A stretch of DNA of 5,506 nucleotides from Anaerolineales bacterium (GTDB taxonomy: Bacteria; Chloroflexota; Anaerolineae; Anaerolineales; Villigracilaceae). The translations under genes and the position numbers were made by a program. Each line of letters opens with the position of its first letter. The first letter of the stretch is position 1. The notes under the pieces are model-generated. The model worked only from the letters and a program-made list of their open reading frames with translations. It ran no database searches and had not been told where the DNA came from. Location of the stretch: the NCBI GenBank assembly GCA_020847355.1, contig JADLCG010000318.1, positions 1-5,506 of the forward strand, written 5' to 3'. Shown piece after piece: positions 1-5,506 of this stretch.

Positions 1-2116
1 AGGTTTCGAGGACTTGATAAAAATCTGTAGCGCTCAACGGCGAAACGGGCGAAGGCACAACAACCAAAGCGTTGCCCATTGCTAAAGCAGTTCCTGCCAA
101 TTGACATAACGCCAGCAAAGGTTTGTCGTCAGGCAAAAGAATCGCCATCACGCCAATCGCTTCGGGGACAGCCAACGTAACATTGCGAATCGGCGTGTTG
201 TGAATCGCGCCGTCATATTTATCTGCCCAAGCGGCGGCGGTGAACAAAGTCTCAATAGATTGCTCTACTTCTTGATTTGCGGAATCAGAGTCAACGCCTG
301 TTTGTTGAACGATTCGTTTTGCAAATTCATCAGCACGAACGGCGAGGTTTTCAGCGAGATAATATAAAATCTGCGCCTTGTTGTGACCAGTCGTCTTAAA
401 CCATTTTTCTGCAACACCACGCGCGGCTTCTACGGCATTGCGAATATCTTTGCGATTGCCAGCGCCTACTTCAGCAATCAAATTTCCATTCACATCTTTA
501 ACTTCAAGTGAATATCCGCTATCGGGTCTGGCTTGTTTGCCGTTGATGAAGAGTTTGGCGGTACGGTCTATGGAAGGCAGAATGTTGAATGTAGAATGCA
601 GAATATTGGCTTGCTTTTTCTTTTTTGATTTTTCATTCTGACTTCTGACTTCTGAATTCTGAATTTTCTTCACGTACTCAAACAATCCTTCCTTCCCACC
701 TTCTCTCCCAAATCCCGATTCACGATAGCCGCCAAAGCCCGAAGCGCCATCAAATAGATTCGTTGAATTAATCCAAATCGTGCCTGCTTTGATTTGCGTG
801 GCAATATCCAAAGCCAAATTTATATCTTCGCTCCAAATAGAGGCGGCGAGACCGAAGCGCGTATTATTGGCTAGCTTAACGGCTTCATCAGGAGTCCTGA
901 ACGTCATTGCGGCTAACACGGGACCAAAAATTTCAACTTGCGCAATTGTGGAGGCAGGCGCTACGTTTGTAAATAATGTCGGCGGATAAAAATATCCATC
1001 CGTTGGGCAAGACCAACTCGGTTGCCACATCTCTGCCCCTTCATCTTGACCTTGCCGGACTAACATTTCAATTCTCTTTAATTGCACGGGCGCAATGATT
1101 GCGCCAATATCAACGGCTTTATCTAATGGGTCGCCGACTCGCAATTTCTCCATGCGGGCTTTTAATTTCTTATACATTTTTTCAGCCACGCCTTCTTGTA
1201 CTAACAAACGCGAACCCGCACAACACACCTGACCTTGATTAAACCAAATCGCATCCACCACGCCTTCAACCGCGGAATCAATATCGGCATCGTCGAAGAC
1301 GATGAACGGCGACTTACCTCCAAGCTCAAGAGAAACCTTTTTAGCAGTACCAGCCGTCGCCTTGCGAATGATGCGCCCTACATTTGTTGAGCCCGTAAAG
1401 GCAATCTTATCCACATCAGCATTGACCAAAGCCGCGCCAGTTCTTCCATCGCCTGTAATAATATTTACAACGCCAGCGGGCAAAATCTTTTGACAAATTT
1501 CCGCAAACAACAACGCCGTCAGCGACGTAAATTCAGCGGGCTTCAACACAACCGTGTTACCCATTGCCAGCGCAGGCGCGATTTTCCACGAAAGCATGAG
1601 CAACGGAAAATTCCACGGGATGATTTGCCCGACCACGCCAACGGATTCGTATCCCTGCATTTCGCTGGACATGAGTTGCGCCCAACCCGCATGATGATAA
1701 AAATGCCGTGCCACAAGCGGAATATCAATATCGCGCGTTTCACGAATCGGTTTGCCGTTATCCATTGTTTCGAGGACGGAGAATAAACGCGAATGTTTTT
1801 GGATTTGACGGGCAATCGCATACAAATAACGCGCTCGTGCGTGACCTGATAACTGACTCCATTTACTATAAGCCTTTTTCGCCGCTCGAACAGCCTCATG
1901 CACGTCATCGTCACTGGCTTGGGCAATATCCGCTAATTTATTTTTGTTGGCAGGATTTATCGAATCAAAATATTCTTTCGGAGATGGCTCACGCCATTCG
2001 TTGTTGATGAATAATCCGAATTTATGATCATGTTCTTTCAACCATTCTTCGGCTGGCTTGGACGCTTCAGGAGCGAGTCCGTATGTGAGGGTGTTGAGAA
2101 TTTCGGGGATTGTCAT
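1..2116 (-). CDS. ALDH16-type tandem-domain aldehyde dehydrogenase (3' end beyond window)
   Basis: This protein should oxidise an aldehyde to the carboxylic acid with NAD(P)+ in the cytosol; the substrate cannot be told. About 705 residues are visible, with no internal stop, from an ATG preceded by AAAGGA six bases upstream. Domain 1 (about residues 35-485) is complete. It has IIPWNFP with Asn169, FTGSTNVG, LELGGKSP with the general base Glu264, NQGQVCCAGSR with the nucleophile Cys298 (34 residues after the Glu, as in ALDH2), EIFGP with Glu395, and a C-terminal FGGYRESGFGREGG block. A Lys/Gln/Ser-rich linker (about 486-520) follows, then a second ALDH fold whose equivalent of PWNFP reads LPDDKP (Asp664 in place of the catalytic Asn), so it is probably non-catalytic. 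An active domain followed by a degenerate one is the arrangement known in bacterial ALDH16 proteins of roughly 800 residues. The C-terminus, including the second Cys position, lies outside the window. The gene is divergent from the OLD gene. Confidence 0.93.
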   Translation of the reverse strand, partial: MTIPEILNTLTYGLAPEASKPAEEWLKEHDHKFGLFINNEWREPSPKEYFDSINPANKNKLADIAQASDDDVHEAVRAAKKAYSKWSQLSGHARARYLYAIARQIQKHSRLFSVLETMDNGKPIRETRDIDIPLVARHFYHHAGWAQLMSSEMQGYESVGVVGQIIPWNFPLLMLSWKIAPALAMGNTVVLKPAEFTSLTALLFAEICQKILPAGVVNIITGDGRTGAALVNADVDKIAFTGSTNVGRIIRKATAGTAKKVSLELGGKSPFIVFDDADIDSAVEGVVDAIWFNQGQVCCAGSRLLVQEGVAEKMYKKLKARMEKLRVGDPLDKAVDIGAIIAPVQLKRIEMLVRQGQDEGAEMWQPSWSCPTDGYFYPPTLFTNVAPASTIAQVEIFGPVLAAMTFRTPDEAVKLANNTRFGLAASIWSEDINLALDIATQIKAGTIWINSTNLFDGASGFGGYRESGFGREGGKEGLFEYVKKIQNSEVRSQNEKSKKKKQANILHSTFNILPSIDRTAKLFINGKQARPDSGYSLEVKDVNGNLIAEVGAGNRKDIRNAVEAARGVAEKWFKTTGHNKAQILYYLAENLAVRADEFAKRIVQQTGVDSDSANQEVEQSIETLFTAAAWADKYDGAIHNTPIRNVTLAVPEAIGVMAILLPDDKPLLALCQLAGTALAMGNALVVVPSPVSPLSATDFYQVLET
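579..606. repeat. Heptanucleotide tandem repeat, four units, inside the ALDH linker
   Basis: Four adjacent 7-base units can be read on the plus strand: agaatgt, tgaatgt, agaatgc, agaatat. The tract lies in the region coding for the interdomain linker of the dehydrogenase and reads in frame as ILHSTFNI-like peptide on the minus strand. Seven-base tandem repeats of this kind (STRR type) are known from intergenic DNA of cyanobacteria and some other phyla, so finding one inside a gene is unusual. Confidence 0.7.
634..668. repeat. Second heptanucleotide tandem repeat in the ALDH linker
   Basis: Five successive 7-base units can be read on the plus strand: cattctg, acttctg, acttctg, aattctg, aattttc. 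The middle units are identical or nearly so and the outer ones have decayed. On the minus strand they code for the start of the linker, QNSEVRSQNEK, right after the end of the first ALDH domain. A Lys-coding poly-T stretch (614-626) separates this tract from the 579-606 tract. Confidence 0.7.
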
Positions 2117-2122
2117 GACGAT

Positions 2123-2128
2123 TCCTTT
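2123..2128 (-). promoter_or_regulatory. Ribosome binding site of the aldehyde dehydrogenase gene
   Basis: On the minus strand AAAGGA lies six bases before the ATG at 2116. It fixes the start of the dehydrogenase in a region where no other in-frame start has a comparable site. Confidence 0.65.
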
Positions 2129-2174
2129 ACAACGACGGCTATGCGGCAATTTCAAAGTTTTAATAACTACAACA

Positions 2175-2305
2175 TTAGACTTTATCGGTAATTAGCCAAA
2201 GTTATTTTATTGGACGCAGATGAACGCAGATTGACGCTTATCAAAGAAAAAATCCGCGCTTTCAGCGTCAATCCGCGTCCAGAAATAATTTCCGACAATG
2301 TCTAT
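2175..2305. repeat. Long imperfect palindrome in the divergent intergenic region
   Basis: The outer arms 2175-2194 and 2286-2305 are complementary at 16 of 20 positions. The inner arms begin with tggacgc at 2211 and end with gcgtcca at 2281. Once a 10-base extra unit in the left arm (2218-2227) is removed, the inner arms pair at 17 of 18 positions (2211-2238 against 2264-2281). The left arm also holds a 10-base-period direct repeat (acgcagatga, acgcagattg). The central loop is about 25 bases. This GACGCAGAT...ATCCGCGTC type of repeat resembles dispersed intergenic palindromes of many environmental bacteria. It contains no ORF and lies between the starts of the dehydrogenase and OLD genes. The rest of 2117-2384 holds only the promoter and ribosome-binding signals listed separately. 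Confidence 0.75.
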
Positions 2306-2336
2306 TATATAGCATTCAACAAATCAAAAAAAGAAG

Positions 2337-2345
2337 TGATATACT
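2337..2345 (+). promoter_or_regulatory. Putative extended -10 promoter of the OLD gene
   Basis: TGATATACT matches the extended -10 pattern TGnTATAAT with one difference. It lies 39 bases before the OLD start codon in an A+T-rich stretch. No good -35 box is seen at 16-18 bases; ttcaac at 2315-2320 is weak and too far. Just downstream, acttttttcat...taaaagt (2343-2364) could form a small stem with ACTTTT and AAAAGT arms near the 5' end of the transcript. Confidence 0.4.
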
Positions 2346-2370
2346 TTTTTCATATAGTAAAAGTTTAAAA

Positions 2371-2381
2371 AAGGACAAGGG
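2371..2381 (+). promoter_or_regulatory. Ribosome binding site of the OLD gene
   Basis: AAGGACAAGGG precedes the ATG at 2385. The AAGGA part is nine bases away and the AAGGG part three bases away, so the first is the more likely Shine-Dalgarno contact. It supports the MKINKLLVKGF start, which is also where OLD-type ATPase domains normally begin. Confidence 0.6.
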
Positions 2382-2384
2382 AAT

Positions 2385-4136
2385 ATGAAAATCAATAAAT
2401 TACTCGTTAAGGGCTTTCGATCTTTACAAGACTGCACCATAATGTTTGAGAGTGACCTAACTGTAATTGTAGGGGAAAACGACGGCGGAAAGACTTCACT
2501 TATAGATTGCCTTAAAATCATAACTCAAAACCAACCAGTGGAGATAGATGATTTTAATTACAATTCTCAAACAATAGAACTCCAAGTTGAAATTGAAGAC
2601 TTCATTTTCAAAAAAGTGTACAAAAAAGACAGCGCCACAATAGACAGCTTGCCAATGGAAGCCAAGCCAACACGAAATTTCCTTGAAAGACTAAAAACAG
2701 AACTCGAGTCTAATGAGTTTAACTTAACAAACCAAAGGAATCAAGAAAAAATTAAGTCAACAGCAAAATTATTTGGGTTTACCGTAAGATCAAATTCAGC
2801 GCTAACTACATTAAGGGAAAATATCTTAAGGACAATTAACGACAATACAGACAATCCCAATTTTAAAATTGAAAATGCTCAATTCCCCAATTTCAACAAC
2901 ATTCAATTAGACGGAAAGCATTTCGAAAACGTATCCTCATTTTTCAAAGAAGTTTTTCTAAAAGAAAGGCAAAACAGCATCTGGCAAGAACAAATAGATG
3001 AAAATAAAACTATCGAGACGTTTATCAAAGAAAAAATCGATGGTTATTCTGAGGAAGTAGCAAATAAAATGAATGACAGTGGGATGAAAGATAAAATCAA
3101 GTTATTCATAAAAAGCTTAACAGATATTCGTATTGAACCTATATATCAAACAAAAGACCTAAATATTGACGCAAAAATAAAATTTTTAGAGAACGGAAAA
3201 GAAATAAATTTACAAAAGAAAGGGGATGGAACAAAACGACGAATAACTATGGCGTTATTAGAGTTCAAAAAAGATGAGAAATTGGAAGAAACAGATAATT
3301 CGGCAATTTATCTCTTAGATGAGCCAGATACCCACTTACACGTAAAGGCTCAAATAGAATTACTAGAAACACTTCAGGGATTTTCAGCTAATGGAAATCA
3401 AGTCATTCTGACGACTCATTCTCCCTTTTTAATAAATTCAGTAAATCCAAATCAAATTCGCTTGCTTTCAACTGACGGGCAAAATCAAACCAGAATAAAA
3501 CATCTTCAAGATGAAGCAACGATGTCAGCCAAAATACTGCAATCAATAGGAATAGAAAATGTATATTTGTTTTTTGCAAAAACGATTGTTTTCGTTGAAG
3601 GCGAAACTGAAGATCACTTTATTACAAATCATTTTCTACAAAGAACCAAAAAAACAATAAACTCTAACCTTATCAAGATAATTAATGTAAAAGGAATTCA
3701 AAATATTTATGGATTTGCCAAAGGAATTAGTGAATTGCATGATCCAAACAATATACATGTCGTTTTTGACAACGATGCTTCGGCTGAGTTAAGAGAACTC
3801 ATCGACAGATTAAATATTGCAGATGATAGAAAATACAATGTGGGGAATAAAGAGTTTGAAGATTCTTTTTCAGACGAAATTCTGTTCAATTGCTGGAAAC
3901 TATTTCATGAAGATAACAAAAGACAATGTCCAGAGCAGTGGACACTGGATAACATTAGACAGGCAAGGCAAGAGTGCCTTGATAACGAAGCGCTAAAATT
4001 CTCCGAAAAGCTCAGGCAATTGAATGTTGGCGGAAAAAAGATGACAAAACCAATATTCGGTAATGCTCTAGGACATTATGTATCAGAAGACCACTTACCT
4101 CCACGTCTAAGAGAATTATTTACTAAGATTATTTAA
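2385..4136 (+). CDS. OLD-family ATP-dependent nuclease (ABC ATPase + TOPRIM), probably class 1
   Basis: A complete 583-residue protein that should bind and hydrolyse ATP and cut DNA with a metal-dependent TOPRIM domain. OLD proteins are cytosolic dimers or higher oligomers, and several act against phages. The ATPase head has an N-terminal MKINKLLVKGFRSL strand, a Walker A GENDGGKTS (30-38), a signature-like KKGDGTKRR (278-286), a Walker B IYLLDEPD (308-315, Asp312/Glu313) and a switch His345 in TTHSP. Residues about 80-250 are a charged, mostly helical insertion, expected to mediate dimerisation. The TOPRIM domain follows, with FVEGETED (403-410, Glu405), VVFDNDAS (459-466, Asp462/Asp464) and FEDSF (491-495). 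A Lys-rich GGKKMTK segment (549-555) lies near the end. All motifs look intact. No GajB-like helicase, reverse transcriptase or other partner adjoins it, which favours a stand-alone class 1 OLD over Gabija or retron types. The gene is far more A+T-rich than the dehydrogenase and RidA genes, suggesting horizontal acquisition. The exact target is unknown. Confidence 0.9.
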   Translation: MKINKLLVKGFRSLQDCTIMFESDLTVIVGENDGGKTSLIDCLKIITQNQPVEIDDFNYNSQTIELQVEIEDFIFKKVYKKDSATIDSLPMEAKPTRNFLERLKTELESNEFNLTNQRNQEKIKSTAKLFGFTVRSNSALTTLRENILRTINDNTDNPNFKIENAQFPNFNNIQLDGKHFENVSSFFKEVFLKERQNSIWQEQIDENKTIETFIKEKIDGYSEEVANKMNDSGMKDKIKLFIKSLTDIRIEPIYQTKDLNIDAKIKFLENGKEINLQKKGDGTKRRITMALLEFKKDEKLEETDNSAIYLLDEPDTHLHVKAQIELLETLQGFSANGNQVILTTHSPFLINSVNPNQIRLLSTDGQNQTRIKHLQDEATMSAKILQSIGIENVYLFFAKTIVFVEGETEDHFITNHFLQRTKKTINSNLIKIINVKGIQNIYGFAKGISELHDPNNIHVVFDNDASAELRELIDRLNIADDRKYNVGNKEFEDSFSDEILFNCWKLFHEDNKRQCPEQWTLDNIRQARQECLDNEALKFSEKLRQLNVGGKKMTKPIFGNALGHYVSEDHLPPRLRELFTKII

Positions 4137-4160
4137 TGTAAATCAAGCTATCAAGTTTTC

Positions 4161-4258
4161 TTATTTCTTCTCCAACATCTCCACAAACTGCTTGATTCTT
4201 CTCTCGCGCGTCTCTGCCTTCTTAGCATTATGAATCCGAAACAAAAACGAATATCGCT
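4161..4258 (-). pseudogene. Truncated remnant of a second ydeI-like gene (C-terminal end only)
   Basis: The minus strand reads KRYSFLFRIHNAKKAETRER and onward to a TAA at 4163-4161, matching the C-terminus of the intact YdeI-like protein encoded just to the right. DNA similarity spans 4158-4258 against 4375-4475, same orientation, offset 217 bases, with 11 differences in 101 positions. Over the 28 codons corresponding to residues 158-185 of the intact protein the amino acids are identical, and all seven base differences are synonymous. The remnant ends in its own stop, LEKK instead of LGKNEKAG. It has no start; upstream, the frame runs into the 94-bp inverted-repeat element. It begins 24 bases after the OLD stop. 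It is best explained as the stub of a once complete related gene. Confidence 0.85.
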
Positions 4259-4268
4259 TTTTATATCC

Positions 4269-4362
4269 AGACCTGACAGGTTTTTGTGATACGAGTCAAC
4301 CATGATGATTGCGTGGACAGAGTAGCGAGTCGGAAATGGATTCGTGGAAACCTGTCAGGTCT
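4269..4362. repeat. 94-bp element with perfect 15-bp terminal inverted repeats
   Basis: AGACCTGACAGGTTT at 4269-4283 and AAACCTGTCAGGTCT at 4348-4362 are exact reverse complements. Each contains the near-palindrome CCTGACAGG. The 64 bases between them have no ORF and no good further pairing. No clear target-site duplication flanks the element (ttatatcc left, aatttaacc right). It starts three bases past the ydeI-like stop and separates that gene from the truncated copy. It could be a MITE- or REP-like element, and as a transcript the ends could pair and act as a terminator between the convergent genes, although no T-tract follows. Confidence 0.75.
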
Positions 4363-4365
4363 AAT

Positions 4366-4944
4366 TTAACCAGCTTTTTCATTCTTCCCCAACATCTCCA
4401 CAAACTGCTTGATTCTTCTTTCTCTCGTCTCCGCCTTCTTCGCATTATGAATCCGAAATAAAAACGAATATCTCTCCGAACTTTTCAATGACTCAAAAGC
4501 GGCTTTGGCTTTTTTATTTTTACTCAACGCCTTTTGAAAATCTTCCGGCACAGCCATATTTTTTTGACCAGCATAAGCATTTGCCCAACGTCCATCGGCT
4601 TTGGCGGCTTCGATGGCTTTCAATCCAGCGGGTTTCATTTGTCCGCTTTTGATTAATCGTTCCACTTTTTCCACATTAATCTTTGACCAAATACTCTTAG
4701 GTCGGCGGGGCGTAAATTTTTGCAGAAAATATTTTTCGTCAAAACTATTTTTCTGTCCATCAATCCAGCCGTAACACAAGGCAATGTCTAACGCTTCGGC
4801 ATAAGTCACAGTTGGGATACCTGAGTCTTTTTTAGCAATTTTCAACCACAAGCCATTGGAAGTTTCATAGTTCTTGGCGAGCCAATCCGCAAATTTGGAT
4901 TGAGAGGCAAAAGTAAGCGTGAGCAGGTTGAGCTGAGTTGCCAT
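4366..4944 (-). CDS. YdeI/OmpD-associated family protein
   Basis: A complete 192-residue protein of the YdeI/OmdA family. These are small proteins of poorly known role; some homologues have been linked to bacteriocin resistance or to stress and porin regulation. Family hallmarks are the N-terminal FADWLAKNYETSNGLWLKIAKK (18-39), the YAEALDIALCYGWIDGQ block (48-64), FLQKFTPRRPKSIWSKIN (73-90), and the C-terminal OmdA-like helical region (about 132-186) with VPEDFQKAL and the YSFLFRIHNAKKAETRERR stretch. No signal peptide or membrane segment is seen, so it is probably cytosolic. The ATG follows directly on the stop of the RidA-like gene (TAA then ATG, no gap). No Shine-Dalgarno is visible upstream, so translation probably depends on coupling with that gene. 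The 3' end is duplicated at 4161-4258. The biochemical function is not known. Confidence 0.88.
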   Translation of the reverse strand: MATQLNLLTLTFASQSKFADWLAKNYETSNGLWLKIAKKDSGIPTVTYAEALDIALCYGWIDGQKNSFDEKYFLQKFTPRRPKSIWSKINVEKVERLIKSGQMKPAGLKAIEAAKADGRWANAYAGQKNMAVPEDFQKALSKNKKAKAAFESLKSSERYSFLFRIHNAKKAETRERRIKQFVEMLGKNEKAG

Positions 4945-5334
4945 TTACGCAACGCGACTCGCCCAAGCTTCGATTTCAACTTTATAGATTGGGTCGGCTA
5001 AGCCAGCCACATAAACCACCGTAGAACAAGGAATGTGCCCACCCAGTTTTGAAGAAACCAACTCACGGCGCTTAATATTATCCATTTCCCCTACTAGGTA
5101 ATAATTTATTTTAACTAAATCCTTCGCGCTCATATCGGCGGCTTCTAAATTACGAAGGATATTTTCCAAAGCTAAATCCAATTGCTCAAGCGGGCTTTCA
5201 GGGACAGAGCCGTCCAATCTCGCGCCCACCTGACCAGAAATGATCAAAAATCTTTCACTGGCGCTCAACTCCACTTGATGTTGATACAAGCCGAGCGGCG
5301 CGTGAATTGTGGCTGGGTTTCTATATTCTTTCAT
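4945..5334 (-). CDS. RidA (YjgF/YER057c/UK114) family protein lacking the catalytic arginine
   Basis: A complete 129-residue protein, the usual length for RidA-family subunits, which form cytosolic homotrimers with ligand sites between subunits. Recognisable parts are LGLYQHQVE (14-22, with Tyr17), ISGQVGARLDGSVPES (32-47), the helix LEQLDLALENILRNLEAA (49-66), DLVKINYYLV (72-81), and the C-terminal IPCSTVVYVAGL...YKVEIEAWA (101-125). Canonical imine/enamine deaminases have PAR(S/T) here, with the Arg that holds the substrate carboxylate. In this protein the position is Ser104 (PCST), so the classical 2-aminoacrylate deaminase activity is doubtful, and the protein probably belongs with the Rid subgroups that lack this Arg. 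The start overlaps the upstream gene by ATGA and has AGGA six bases before it. It is the middle gene of a coupled operon. Confidence 0.9.
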   Translation of the reverse strand: MKEYRNPATIHAPLGLYQHQVELSASERFLIISGQVGARLDGSVPESPLEQLDLALENILRNLEAADMSAKDLVKINYYLVGEMDNIKRRELVSSKLGGHIPCSTVVYVAGLADPIYKVEIEAWASRVA

Positions 5335-5506
5335 CGCAGTTCCTGTTCTTTTCTATAAGTAAACCATTCGGGCGGTATGGTGGCTTTTTGCAAACGCCAA
5401 GCGCTGACCACTTGTTGTAACGCCGCCGGCGAACTGGCGCGCAAGGCTTCAATTTGCGCGGCGTAGCGTTTATAGACCGAGCGGTCTTTAATCTGATCGG
5501 CGCTTA
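5331..5506 (-). CDS. C-terminal fragment of an unidentified protein, first visible gene of the operon
   Basis: An open frame enters from the right edge on the minus strand and runs 57 codons to a TGA at 5333-5331, which overlaps the ATG of the RidA-like gene as ATGA. The visible tail reads SADQIKDRSVYKRYAAQIEA, then a short Ala/Gln-rich stretch, WRLQKATIPPEWFTYRKEQELR and the stop. It is helical and charged, has two Trp residues, and shows no membrane segment. I do not recognise a family from this tail. Good codon structure, G+C content like the RidA-like gene and the 4-base overlap argue that it is a real gene, translationally coupled to the RidA-like gene. Confidence 0.75.
   Translation of the reverse strand, partial: SADQIKDRSVYKRYAAQIEALRASSPAALQQVVSAWRLQKATIPPEWFTYRKEQELR
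5341..5344 (-). promoter_or_regulatory. Ribosome binding site of the RidA-like gene
   Basis: AGGA on the minus strand lies six bases before the ATG at 5334 and inside the end of the upstream coding region. It supports this start and means the RidA-like gene can be translated both by reinitiation and by direct ribosome binding. Confidence 0.55.

Noticed and set aside
1543..1926. A 127-residue open frame on the minus strand, plus several plus-strand frames between 438 and 2007
   Set aside because: They lie in other frames of the dehydrogenase gene, whose long minus-strand frame carries all the ALDH motifs. Their translations show no family features.
2171..3960. The 10-mer aacattagac found at 2171 and again at 3951, considered as a flanking direct repeat of the OLD gene
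   Set aside because: The second copy lies inside the OLD coding region and similarity does not extend beyond it, so chance in A+T-rich DNA is sufficient.
2385..4136. Gabija (GajA) or retron-associated assignment of the OLD protein
   Set aside because: The downstream DNA holds a ydeI remnant, a repeat and opposing genes. No UvrD-like helicase or reverse transcriptase adjoins on either side.
4137..4160. A rho-independent terminator just after the OLD stop
   Set aside because: The stretch holds direct (atcaagct, atcaagtt) rather than inverted repeats and no stable stem followed by a T-run.
1..5506. CRISPR array, tRNA, rRNA or transposase
   Set aside because: No regularly spaced repeats, cloverleaf, conserved rRNA segments or transposase motifs were seen on either strand. 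The repeats present are palindromes or heptamers.

Overview
The window comes from a bacterial chromosome with mixed base composition. The flanking metabolic genes sit near 50% G+C in hand counts (30 of 60 bases at 1381-1440 and at 5221-5280). The central gene is much more A+T-rich (17 of 60 G+C at 2821-2880, 18 of 60 at 3181-3240). Tandem-domain aldehyde dehydrogenase, YdeI-like and RidA-like genes, together with abundant short palindromic and heptanucleotide intergenic-type repeats, recall environmental Chloroflexota (Anaerolineae-like) or similar repeat-rich phyla. That placement is an impression, not something shown here.

Layout. (1) Positions 1-2116, minus strand: a long ALDH16-type aldehyde dehydrogenase, truncated by the window edge. 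It has a catalytically complete first ALDH domain, a linker built from two heptanucleotide tandem-repeat tracts, and a degenerate second ALDH domain. (2) Positions 2117-2384: a divergent intergenic region holding a long imperfect palindrome (2175-2305) and a putative extended -10 promoter. (3) Positions 2385-4136, plus strand: a complete OLD-family protein (ABC-type ATPase plus TOPRIM nuclease), probably a stand-alone class 1 OLD and a candidate anti-phage effector. (4) Positions 4137-4365: a truncated second copy of the 3' end of the neighbouring ydeI-like gene, then a 94-bp element with perfect 15-bp terminal inverted repeats. (5) Positions 4366-5506, minus strand: a tightly coupled three-gene operon, transcribed as an unidentified C-terminal fragment, a RidA-family protein and a YdeI/OmpD-associated-family protein.

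The flanking genes look like ordinary metabolic or housekeeping content. The OLD gene differs in composition, stands alone and is bordered by palindromic repeats and a duplication scar, which fits insertion of a defence gene between a dehydrogenase and a small operon. No CRISPR array, tRNA, rRNA, transposase or integrase was seen.
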